From Litoribrevibacter sp041590855 (GTDB lineage Bacteria; Pseudomonadota; Gammaproteobacteria; Pseudomonadales; Litoribrevibacteraceae): a stretch of 6,223 nt of DNA. Position numbers and translations under genes: made by a program. Positions 1 through 6,187 of this stretch are shown in pieces. Where the stretch lies: contig JBFHTA010000242.1 of the NCBI GenBank assembly GCA_041590855.1, positions 1-6,223 of the forward strand. The letters run 5' to 3'. Under the pieces are notes generated by a model that saw only the letters and a list, made by a program, of their open reading frames with translations, did not search any database and had not been told where the DNA came from. How positions within the stretch are numbered: position 1 is the first letter of the stretch; every line of letters begins with the position of its first letter.

Positions 1-2235
1 CAGCGCTTCGGTCGACTCGATGCAGTTGTCTTTGAGGTTTTGTTTGGGCTGATAGAAAACCTCAAACTGATTTTGAAGCAGGGCCGTGTGCAGCTCGTTT
101 TCCAGATGCAAGCGTTCCGCAGAACTATCGTTCAGGTGTTCAGCAAAGACATAAAAGACATTGCCACCCATGCCTTTGGCTTGGTTACGGGCAAGTTCGG
201 CCTGATTCAGCAAGGTATGCATGTCTCGGGTGTGCGATGGAGTTAAGCTGATGCCGATACTGGCGGATAGGATCAGGTCTTTGTCGGCCACTTTTACAGG
301 CAGATTCAAAAGCTCAATGGCTTTGCGCGCTTTGTTCTGAACAGTGCGGATGTCGTCCGAGTATTCGATGGCAATGGCGAATTCGTCGCTGTTGTAGCGA
401 GATACGGTATCGGCATCACTGAACACCTGAGACAGTCGTTCTGCGGCGGTTCTTAATACTTTGTCGCCTGCGGCATGTCCAAAGGTGTCGTTGATCAGTT
501 TAAAGCGGTCGAGGTTGATTAAAAACAGCGCCAGTGAGGAATCACTGCGGTGACAATGCTGCATGGAGGCGTGCAGACGATCCAAGAACAAGTCACGATT
601 GACCAGCCCGGTGAGCTTATCGTAATGAGTCAGATAACGCAGTTTACGGTCGATTTCTTTACGTGCAGTCAGATCAGACAACAGGCAAATGTAGTGCGAC
701 GGCTGGCCGCTCTTGTCTCGTACCAGATTGATTTTGAGCCACATCGGATACGCTGAGCCAGACTTACGGTGATCGGTGATTTCCCCTTGCCAGAAGTCGT
801 TATGGGACAATTCGCGGCTGATGGCGCGTAAGGTTTCGCGTTTTTCCAGCGAGTCATCCAGTTGCAGTGCGGTGTTACCGATGACTTCGTCCATCTCATA
901 GCCGGTCATGGTGATAAAACTGTTATTGACGGTAATGAAGTGGAAATCCTGATCGAGAATTGCAATGGCTTCGGTGGTGTTCTGGAAAACGATGTTGCCC
1001 AGACGCAGTTTCTCGGTGTGGGCCATCTCGCGGGTGACTTCTCTGCGCGTACCCAGAATGCGCATGGCGCGGCCTTTATCGTTCCACTCGACCGTTTGAC
1101 CGGAATCTTCAAACCACAACCAGCTGCCGTCGCTTTGGCGAATGCGATAGCGCACCAAGTATTGTTCCGTATGGCCGCGCATGTGTGCTATCAGAGCTTT
1201 TCTTGCGGTTCGGAAATCTTCAGGGTGCGTATTGGCTTTTAAATGCTTGAGGAATTGGGTGGTGGTGGTATTGCTGCTGCCAAACAGTTTGTGGAAATGC
1301 GAGTGATAGATGCAGTCGTTTTCCAGATCCCATTCCCAAAGCCCCAGTTGGCTGACTTCCATCGACTTGGACAGCCGGTTCTGGCTGTTGAGCAACTCTT
1401 TGGTGGTGTTCTTGTGCATCGCCATTTCTTGTTCGAGTAATTTGTTGGCTTGCTGTAGTTCCTGGGTGCGATGGTCGACGGTTTGTTCCAGTTGCTCGTG
1501 AGCGCGCTTGAGCTTTAATTCAGCGGCCACTCGTTGTTGTACTTCCTGAATCAGCTCTTGATTGAGGTCGTCAGATTGCGTCATGGTGCGCGTGAGGTTG
1601 TCAATCAGGGCTTCCTTATCAGAGCGATAGTTCAGCGCGATCACCGTCGAACGATTAATGCGAACCGCGCTGTAGCAAAGAAAGACGGAAAACAGACCAG
1701 CCACAAAGATCAGGTTGCTTTGCGACAGCTCGTACATGTCAATCAAGTGAATAAAGGGAGCCATCAGTATGGACAAGGCAAAGGCCACAAACGCAGGCAT
1801 GTACGCAGAAAAGGCCGCTGTTGAATAGACCGCTAACGAGGCCACCAAACCGAACAATAAGGCGTGTTGGTTGGCCGACATAAGATCGATGGCAAAGAAG
1901 ATACTGCTCCAGGCCAATCCGGAAGAGGCCGCGCCTATGATGGTTAACATACTTTTGACGGGCATTGGAATCTGGCGGTTAGTGGCGACGAAGGAATAAA
2001 ACGCCAGTTGCCCCAGTGGCAAGGCACATTGCAACGCCAGCCAGCCGACCGTAACCCAACCGGGTAATTGTCGCCAGAAGGTGACCACGACAACCAGGCT
2101 GGCCAGTAATGACAAGGTGTAAAATGCCTTGGACTCCACAGCCAATCGCTTGAGCTGAGCCTTTAAAAGCTGATTATCGCCAGAAGGCGAATCCAGCAAT
2201 GCGCTGTCGGTTGCTGTTGCCGTCGTTGATTGCAT
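1..2235 (-). CDS. Membrane-bound PAS-PAS-GGDEF(degenerate)-EAL sensor protein, 3' end cut off by window
   Basis: The frame is open from ATG at 2235 to the left edge (745 codons); the C-terminal part lies outside. Residues about 38-190 form six hydrophobic segments, placing the rest in the cytoplasm. Residues about 205-290 are a charged, glutamine-rich coiled coil. Two PAS-like domains follow (about 286-405, with WxWDLEND and a PAC-like GTRREVTREM, and about 408-525, with TGYEMDEVIGNTA). The GGDEF domain (about 530-700) starts with YDKLTGLVNR and has NLDRFKLINDTFGH, but its signature is NSDEF (615-619) and the inhibitory-site arginine is replaced by S606. The EAL domain starts near 707 with VFYQPKQNL, and the motif EAL is residues 743-745, the last in the window. 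By family knowledge such proteins sense signals and make or degrade cyclic-di-GMP; a phosphodiesterase with an inactive GGDEF is my inference. There is no clear Shine-Dalgarno, but no other start lies between this ATG and the in-frame stop at 2290-2292. Confidence 0.93.
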   Translation of the reverse strand, partial: MQSTTATATDSALLDSPSGDNQLLKAQLKRLAVESKAFYTLSLLASLVVVVTFWRQLPGWVTVGWLALQCALPLGQLAFYSFVATNRQIPMPVKSMLTIIGAASSGLAWSSIFFAIDLMSANQHALLFGLVASLAVYSTAAFSAYMPAFVAFALSILMAPFIHLIDMYELSQSNLIFVAGLFSVFLCYSAVRINRSTVIALNYRSDKEALIDNLTRTMTQSDDLNQELIQEVQQRVAAELKLKRAHEQLEQTVDHRTQELQQANKLLEQEMAMHKNTTKELLNSQNRLSKSMEVSQLGLWEWDLENDCIYHSHFHKLFGSSNTTTTQFLKHLKANTHPEDFRTARKALIAHMRGHTEQYLVRYRIRQSDGSWLWFEDSGQTVEWNDKGRAMRILGTRREVTREMAHTEKLRLGNIVFQNTTEAIAILDQDFHFITVNNSFITMTGYEMDEVIGNTALQLDDSLEKRETLRAISRELSHNDFWQGEITDHRKSGSAYPMWLKINLVRDKSGQPSHYICLLSDLTARKEIDRKLRYLTHYDKLTGLVNRDLFLDRLHASMQHCHRSDSSLALFLINLDRFKLINDTFGHAAGDKVLRTAAERLSQVFSDADTVSRYNSDEFAIAIEYSDDIRTVQNKARKAIELLNLPVKVADKDLILSASIGISLTPSHTRDMHTLLNQAELARNQAKGMGGNVFYVFAEHLNDSSAERLHLENELHTALLQNQFEVFYQPKQNLKDNCIESTEAL

Positions 2236-2379
2236 AAGAATTAGAGTTACGCTATTCGTCTTTGTATGCTGGTGGCCGATCTTGTTTTGTTAGATACTTG
2301 TCGGCTTTACATGAGTTGCTTGGAATTCCCCCAAACTTCCCATGTTGTTGAGCAGTACGTCTGCATCAAAGACATAGTT

Positions 2380-2407
2380 ATTATTAATATTCAGGATAAT
2401 GACTGAA
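2380..2407 (-). promoter_or_regulatory. Candidate promoter for the minus-strand sensor gene
   Basis: On the minus strand TTCAGT (2407 to 2402) resembles a -35 box in three of six positions, and AATAAT (2385 to 2380) resembles a -10 box in five of six, with a 16-base spacer. It would give a leader of about 140 bases. The -35 box falls in one arm of the ATTCAG inverted repeat. The -35 match is poor and AT-rich DNA yields such matches by chance, so this is tentative. Confidence 0.22.
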
Positions 2408-2408
2408 T
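2389..2408. repeat. Inverted repeat ATTCAG-N8-CTGAAT
   Basis: ATTCAG at 2389-2394 and its exact complement CTGAAT at 2403-2408 are separated by 8 bases, giving a 20-base dyad of operator-like size. The same half-site recurs about 50 bases to the right as a second pair. AATATTCAG is present at both 2386-2394 and 2437-2445. A protein-binding site is a guess. Confidence 0.5.
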
Positions 2409-2438
2409 TCGTATTCGATGTAAACTTATGTAACGAAA

Positions 2439-2480
2439 TATTCAGATGAAGTTGAACTCTTTTTTATAACTATCTGAATA
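2439..2480. repeat. Inverted repeat TATTCAGAT ... ATCTGAATA upstream of uvrD
   Basis: TATTCAGAT (2439-2447) and ATCTGAATA (2472-2480) are perfect 9-base complements with 24 bases between. Inside them AGTT (2450-2453) can also pair with AACT (2468-2471) after a two-base bulge, leaving a 14-base loop. It has no T-run directly after it, so it is not a standard terminator. It brackets the candidate uvrD promoter and could be an operator or, if transcribed, a leader hairpin. Confidence 0.55.
2441..2470 (+). promoter_or_regulatory. uvrD: Candidate sigma-70-type promoter for uvrD
   Basis: TTCAGA (2441-2446) matches the -35 consensus in four of six positions and TATAAC (2465-2470) matches the -10 consensus in five of six, with an 18-base spacer. 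Transcription would start near 2477, giving a leader of about 80 bases. The arms of the 2439-2480 inverted repeat cover the -35 box and the probable start point, which would suit control by a repressor. This is an eye match only. Confidence 0.33.
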
Positions 2481-2557
2481 CGTTAGAAATAATCTTCTCT
2501 TTTTATTAGCATAAACCCGATAAACGCCATTCATCCGGCAGGAACCAGTTCTCAATT

Positions 2558-4714
2558 ATGGATATTAGCCATCTCTTAGATCACTTAAACGACGCCCAAC
2601 GCCAAGCGGTTTCTTCTGAACAGGGCAGTTTGCTTGTACTGGCCGGGGCGGGCTCCGGTAAAACCCGTGTGTTAGTGCATCGTATTGCCTGGCTGATGCA
2701 GGTGGAACAGGTGTCTCCCTATTCCATCATGGCGGTGACCTTTACCAATAAGGCGGCCCGGGAGATGCGCGGCCGGATTGAAGAGTTGTTGGGTACCTCC
2801 ATTCAAGGCATGTGGGTGGGCACCTTCCACGGCTTGGCGCATCGTTTGTTGAAATTGCACTATCAGGACGTGGGTTTGCCGGAAAACTTCCAGATTCTGG
2901 ATTCTGACGATCAGCTGCGTCTGGTTAAACGTATTCTGCGTGAGCAGCAGATGGATGAATCCCAATGGCCGCCGCGTCAGGTGCAAAGCTACATTAACTC
3001 CCAGAAAGACGAAGGCCTGCGGGCTGATCATATTCCGCCGTCTTATGACCCGTATTACAACCGCATGATCGAGTTGTACAAGAGCTATGAACAAGCCTGT
3101 GAGCGCGGGGGCATGGTCGACTTTGGTGAGCTTTTGCTTCGCTCTCATGAGTTATGGTTGAAGCGCCCGGATGTGCTGGCGCATTACCAAAAACGGTTCA
3201 GTAACATTCTGGTGGACGAATTTCAGGACACCAACACCATTCAGTACGCTTGGCTGCGGGTGTTAGCAGGTCAGAGTGTGCATTTAACGGCCGTCGGGGA
3301 TGACGATCAGTCGATCTACGGTTGGCGGGGTGCCAAAATCGAGAACATTCGTCAGTTCCAGACCGACTTCTCCGGTTCGCAGGTGGTGCGACTGGAGCAA
3401 AACTACCGTTCCACCGGCCATATCCTGAACGCTGCCAATGCGGTGATCGAAAACAATCCGGATCGTTTGGGCAAAAAGCTGTGGACCGACGATGGCGACG
3501 GCGAGCAGATTGATCTTTACGAAGCCTTTAACGAGCAGGAAGAGGCACGTTTCATTACCGAGCGCATTGATGAATTTCAGGCGGACGGTCATCGTTTGGA
3601 TGAAATCGCCATCCTGTACCGTTCCAATGCCCAGTCCCGTGTACTGGAAGAGGCCTTGTTGCGCTCTGGTACGCCGTATCGCATCTATGGTGGGCAGCGA
3701 TTTTATGATCGTTTGGAAATTCGCAATGCCATGGCCTACCTTCGACTGTTGTCGAACCGACACGATGATCCGGCCTTTGACCGGGTATTGAACGTTCCGG
3801 CACGTGGCATCGGCAATAAAACCGCTGAACAGATTCGCGATTTTGCCCGTCAGCAAAATGTGTCGTTGTGGCATGCCGCCAATGAAATGCTGTCGCTGAA
3901 GCTCTTGTCGGCTCGTGCTGCAAATGCTCTGGATGGCTTCATTCAATTGATTAATGGCATGTCTCAAACCACCGACGGGTTACCGTTGGATGAGATCGTC
4001 AGCCAGGTGGTGGAACGCAGTGGCTTGATTGATCATCACCTCAAAGAAAAAGGCGAAGCCGGACGCAGCCGAGTGGAAAACATGCAGGAATTGGCCAGTG
4101 CCGCCAAGCAATTCCGTAACGACACTGAGCATTCGTCGGAGCTGGTGGCCTTTCTCGACAGTGCCGCCTTGGATGCCGGGGATACTCAGGCCAGCGAATA
4201 CGAATCGGCTGTTCAGATGATGACGCTTCACTCCGCCAAAGGCCTGGAGTTTCCGTTGGTGTTTATGGTGGGCATGGAAGAGGGCTTGTTCCCTCATAAA
4301 ATGTCGGCGGATGAACCGGGCCGTCTGGAAGAAGAGCGACGTTTGGCCTATGTGGGCATTACCCGTGCGATGAAAAAGTTAGTGCTTACTTATGCAGAAA
4401 GCCGCCGATTGCATGGAAAAGAGAACTTTAATCGCTTGTCTCGTTTCGTAAATGAGATTCCTGACGAACATCTGAATGAATTGCGGGTGAAAGCGCCGAT
4501 CACCAAACCGGCGACGGCCAGTTTCGGAATGTCGGCGGGACAGCCGGATTCTGATCTGATTCCGCTGGGGCAACGTGTCTACCATGAGATTTTTGGCGAA
4601 GGTGTGGTATTGAACTGTGAAGGCCGTGGTGGAAATGCCCGTGTTCAGGTAAATTTTAGCGATGAAGGCAGCAAGTGGTTGATGTTGGCCTATGCTAACC
4701 TTCAGTTGCTTTAA
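2558..4714 (+). CDS. uvrD: DNA helicase II, UvrD
   Basis: This is an ATP-dependent 3'-5' superfamily 1A helicase of the cytoplasm. By family knowledge it removes the UvrC-cut oligonucleotide in nucleotide excision repair, unwinds nicked DNA in MutHLS mismatch repair and strips RecA from DNA. All motifs are visible: Q-motif (LNDAQ, Q14), Walker A AGAGSGKT (29-36), Ia TFTNKAA (61-67), TFHGLAHRLL (89-98), Walker B VDEFQDTN (219-226), III GDDDQSIYGWRGA (247-259), IV EQNYRS (280-285), V TLHSAKGLEF (556-565) and VI EERRLAYVGITRA (592-604). A Tudor-like tail (about 669-718) ends in KWLMLAYANLQLL. The length of 718 is close to the 720 of E. coli UvrD, and the start MDISHLLD aligns with E. coli MDVSYLLD. 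An AGGA lies at 2540-2543, 14 bases before the ATG, so the Shine-Dalgarno is weak or distant. Nothing is missing. Rep and PcrA are excluded by the closer match to UvrD, including the C-terminal tail. Confidence 0.98.
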   Translation: MDISHLLDHLNDAQRQAVSSEQGSLLVLAGAGSGKTRVLVHRIAWLMQVEQVSPYSIMAVTFTNKAAREMRGRIEELLGTSIQGMWVGTFHGLAHRLLKLHYQDVGLPENFQILDSDDQLRLVKRILREQQMDESQWPPRQVQSYINSQKDEGLRADHIPPSYDPYYNRMIELYKSYEQACERGGMVDFGELLLRSHELWLKRPDVLAHYQKRFSNILVDEFQDTNTIQYAWLRVLAGQSVHLTAVGDDDQSIYGWRGAKIENIRQFQTDFSGSQVVRLEQNYRSTGHILNAANAVIENNPDRLGKKLWTDDGDGEQIDLYEAFNEQEEARFITERIDEFQADGHRLDEIAILYRSNAQSRVLEEALLRSGTPYRIYGGQRFYDRLEIRNAMAYLRLLSNRHDDPAFDRVLNVPARGIGNKTAEQIRDFARQQNVSLWHAANEMLSLKLLSARAANALDGFIQLINGMSQTTDGLPLDEIVSQVVERSGLIDHHLKEKGEAGRSRVENMQELASAAKQFRNDTEHSSELVAFLDSAALDAGDTQASEYESAVQMMTLHSAKGLEFPLVFMVGMEEGLFPHKMSADEPGRLEEERRLAYVGITRAMKKLVLTYAESRRLHGKENFNRLSRFVNEIPDEHLNELRVKAPITKPATASFGMSAGQPDSDLIPLGQRVYHEIFGEGVVLNCEGRGGNARVQVNFSDEGSKWLMLAYANLQLL

Positions 4715-4716
4715 GA

Positions 4717-4733
4717 CGTAAGCCGTTTTTACG
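4717..4733 (+). other. Small hairpin just after the uvrD stop
   Basis: CGTAA (4717-4721) and TTACG (4729-4733) can pair around a 7-base loop two bases after the uvrD stop codon. The stem is only five pairs and no T-run follows, so it is not a convincing terminator. Read-through into the next gene remains possible. Confidence 0.2.
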
Positions 4734-4736
4734 ACC

Positions 4737-4742
4737 TATAAC
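4737..4742 (+). promoter_or_regulatory. Possible -10 box in the uvrD-TRAP gap
   Basis: TATAAC at 4737-4742 matches the -10 consensus in five of six positions, but I see no good -35 box 16 to 18 bases before it. A TTGAAA at 4745-4750 could be a -35 box, yet no good -10 box follows at the right distance. The 80-base gap is strongly A-rich, so a separate promoter for the TRAP gene is plausible but not shown. Confidence 0.18.
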
Positions 4743-4782
4743 CATTGAAATAAAAAGATAAGAAATAAGAATAAACAGAGAC

Positions 4783-4788
4783 AAGGAG
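4783..4788 (+). promoter_or_regulatory. Strong ribosome binding site of the TRAP solute-binding protein gene
   Basis: AAGGAG at 4783-4788 lies 6 bases before the ATG at 4795, which is a near-ideal Shine-Dalgarno and spacing and fixes the start. It is much stronger than the weak sites before uvrD and the sensor gene, which fits an abundantly made periplasmic protein. Confidence 0.85.
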
Positions 4789-4794
4789 AACACC

Positions 4795-5898
4795 ATGAAA
4801 CGTCGTGACCTATTGACGGCCGCCGGAATTGGCGCCGCTGCTGTGGCCTTATCTGGCTGCCAAAAACAGGAATGTGAATCGGGCCCGGCAGCCACTGCTG
4901 AGCAACAGACCTTTGAGTGGAAGTTGGTGACGTCTTGGCCTAAGAACTTCCCTGGCTTGGGTATGGCACCGGAGCGTTTGTCCAAGTTGGTTAACAGCAT
5001 GTCGAACGGTCGTCTGAAGATCAAAGTGTATGGTGCGGGTGAGTTGGTTCCGGCGTTGGAAGTGTTTGATGCGGTATCGCGTGGTACGGCGCAAATGGGT
5101 CACAGTGGTGCTTACTACTGGAAAGGTAAAATTCCGGCGGCTCAATTCTTCACGTCAGTGCCTTACGGCTTAACGGCTCAGGAAATTAATGCCTGGATCA
5201 ACTACGGAGGCGGTCAGCAACTGTGGGAAGAAATTTACGCTGAGCACGATGTGTACCCATTGCCGGGCGGCAATACCGGGGTTCAGATGGCGGGTTGGTT
5301 TAACAAAGAGATCAACTCCATTGAAGACCTGAAAGGTCTGAAAATGCGTATCCCGGGCTTGGGCGGTGAAGTGTTGAAACGCGTGGGTGGTACGCCGGTG
5401 AACATTCCAGGCGGCGAGTTATTTACAGCCTTGCAAACCGGTGCGATTGACGCAACCGAGTGGGTTGGCCCTTATAACGATCTGGCTTTTGGTTTCTACA
5501 AGGCGGCTAAATTCTGTTATTACCCGGGTTGGCACGAGCCAGGTTCGATGATGGAATTCTCCATCAATAAAACCGCATTAAGTGCTTTGCCGGAAGACTT
5601 GCAGGAAATCCTGAAAGTGGCCACCAAAGCCATCAACCAGGACATGTTGGACGAGTACACCGCACGAAACAACGCTGCTTTGAGCGAATTGGTGAACAAG
5701 CACAATGTGGAAGTACGTCGTTTGCCAGATGAAGTGTTGGCGGTGTTGAAGAAGACCTCGGACGAAGTAGTGGCTGAAGTGGCTAAAGTGAATCCGATGA
5801 CCCAGAAAGTGTTCGACTCTTTCATTGCGTTCCGCGACGGGGTCAGCAATTGGCATAAACTGTCTGAGCAAGCCTACATCAACGCTCGTTCCAGTTAA
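4795..5898 (+). CDS. TRAP transporter solute-binding protein, DctP/TakP-like, putative lipoprotein
   Basis: By family this protein captures an organic acid outside the inner membrane and hands it to a DctQM-type sodium-driven permease. The 367 residues begin with MKRRDLLTAAG, a twin-arginine-like signal, then a hydrophobic stretch and the lipobox LSGC, with C22 as the expected lipidated residue. The mature part starts with EWKLVTSWPKNFPGLG (41-56) and carries the TRAP signature around R185 (DLKGLKMRIPG) followed by GELFTALQTGAIDATEWVGPYND (as two parts, 207-216 and 217-229). These resemble TakP and FcbT1, the 2-oxo acid and chloroaromatic-acid type, more than the C4-dicarboxylate DctP. From memory, TakP holds a cation with a Gln and a Glu-Trp pair; Q164 and E222-W223 are the likely equivalents. 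Substrate is inferred only. No permease genes lie in the window; a terminator follows, so the gene may stand alone. Confidence 0.93.
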   Translation: MKRRDLLTAAGIGAAAVALSGCQKQECESGPAATAEQQTFEWKLVTSWPKNFPGLGMAPERLSKLVNSMSNGRLKIKVYGAGELVPALEVFDAVSRGTAQMGHSGAYYWKGKIPAAQFFTSVPYGLTAQEINAWINYGGGQQLWEEIYAEHDVYPLPGGNTGVQMAGWFNKEINSIEDLKGLKMRIPGLGGEVLKRVGGTPVNIPGGELFTALQTGAIDATEWVGPYNDLAFGFYKAAKFCYYPGWHEPGSMMEFSINKTALSALPEDLQEILKVATKAINQDMLDEYTARNNAALSELVNKHNVEVRRLPDEVLAVLKKTSDEVVAEVAKVNPMTQKVFDSFIAFRDGVSNWHKLSEQAYINARSS

Positions 5899-5907
5899 TG
5901 GTTGGAT

Positions 5908-5930
5908 CGGCAGTATTTAATTACTGTCCG
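5908..5930 (+). other. Short bulged hairpin after the TRAP gene
   Basis: CGG-CAGTA (5908-5915) pairs with TACTG-T-CCG (5922-5930), leaving one bulged T and a loop of six. It lies 10 bases after the stop codon and just before the main terminator. It could protect the 3' end of the message. No long T-run follows it, so I do not call it a terminator. Confidence 0.4.
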
Positions 5931-5941
5931 TTTGATGACAG

Positions 5942-5975
5942 AAAGGCGACTTCTTAGGAGGTCGCCTTTTCTTTT
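5942..5975 (+). terminator. Rho-independent terminator of the TRAP gene
   Basis: AAAGGCGACTTC (5942-5953) pairs with GAGGTCGCCTTT (5958-5969) over 12 positions with one G-T pair and a TTAG loop. The T-rich tail TTTTCTTTT runs from 5967 to 5975. The leading AAA makes it usable on the minus strand as well. Confidence 0.9.
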
Positions 5976-5985
5976 ACCGTGAGGA

Positions 5986-6013
5986 TTCAGAGGTTTCCTG
6001 GGGAACCTCTGAA
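5986..6013. repeat. Near-perfect hairpin, possible pair of abutting mobile-element ends
   Basis: TTCAGAGGTT (5986-5995) and AACCTCTGAA (6004-6013) are perfect complements, and CC (5997-5998) can pair with GG (6002-6003) beyond a bulged T, giving a 12-pair stem. No T-run follows. The right arm with its continuation, AACCTCTGAACAAGTCC (6004-6020), resembles from memory the terminal repeat of some IS5-family elements. I cannot confirm this without a search. Confidence 0.55.
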
Positions 6014-6037
6014 CAAGTCCGCTCTAGCTCAGCGGGC

Positions 6038-6068
6038 GCTAGAAACACGCTAGAAACACGTTAGAACC
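6038..6068. repeat. 11-base tandem repeat GCTAGAAACAC, two exact copies and a degenerate third
   Basis: GCTAGAAACAC occurs at 6038-6048 and again at 6049-6059 without a gap, followed by the related GTTAGAACC at 6060-6068. The unit is not a multiple of three, which argues against a coding repeat. Confidence 0.85.
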
Positions 6069-6131
6069 AGGCGAGTTTCGTAGAGAATGTCGAGACCTTT
6101 TCAAGAAGCTCAACGCAGTTATAACGAGTTT

Positions 6132-6187
6132 AAAGCCCCGCCCTTCGGGACCTTAAGAGAAATGTCTCTTTTTTGTTGCGGCTTTTT
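6132..6187 (+). terminator. Nested terminator-like structure
   Basis: An outer stem AAAGCC (6132-6137) with GGCTTT (6180-6185) encloses CCCG/CGGG around CCCTT (6138-6149) and AAGAGA/TCTCTT with loop AATG (6155-6170). The inner 6-pair stem is followed by TTTT (6171-6174) and the outer stem by a run of five T (6183-6187). Either could end transcription on the plus strand. As no gene precedes it after the 5942-5975 terminator, it may be an attenuator-like leader element or belong to the repeat element. Confidence 0.45.

Larger units (their letters stand above)
2236..2557. other. Divergent intergenic region between the EAL sensor gene and uvrD
   Basis: These 322 bases separate two divergently transcribed genes and are clearly more AT-rich than the flanking coding DNA. 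I see no coding potential or RNA gene. They contain the inverted ATTCAG/CTGAAT elements and weak promoter candidates listed separately. A LexA box of the CTGT-N8-ACAG type, which controls uvrD in E. coli, is not visible. Confidence 0.8.

Noticed and set aside
862..1242. Plus-strand open frames across the sensor gene, for example 126 codons
   Set aside because: They are antisense to a continuous 745-codon frame with clear PAS, GGDEF and EAL landmarks and have no recognisable products.
2297..2305. FliA-like -10 box GCCGACAA on the minus strand upstream of the sensor gene
   Set aside because: It matches the flagellar sigma consensus GCCGATAA in seven of eight bases, but the -35 box TAAAGTTT is not present 11 bases upstream, so the match may be chance.
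2386..2480. LexA (SOS) box upstream of uvrD
   Set aside because: The dyads here read ATTCAG...CTGAAT, with the half-sites in the opposite order to CTGT-N8-ACAG, and no ACAG/CTGT pair at the right spacing is visible.
3284..3967. Long open frames on the minus strand inside uvrD, for example 227 codons
   Set aside because: They lie antisense to a complete, motif-rich helicase gene, and their products have no recognisable domains or ribosome binding sites.
6020..6092. tRNA-like string TCTAGCTCAGCGGG on the plus strand
   Set aside because: It resembles a D-arm, but the returning GAGC strand of the D-stem, an anticodon arm, a TTCGA T-loop at the right distance and a closing acceptor stem are all missing.
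6043..6155. Open plus-strand frame with a plausible-looking peptide (EPGEFRRECRDLFKKLNAV)
   Set aside because: It has no ATG, GTG or TTG start after the preceding stop at 6040-6042, no ribosome binding site, and runs into the terminator-like fold. A decayed transposase fragment cannot be excluded.
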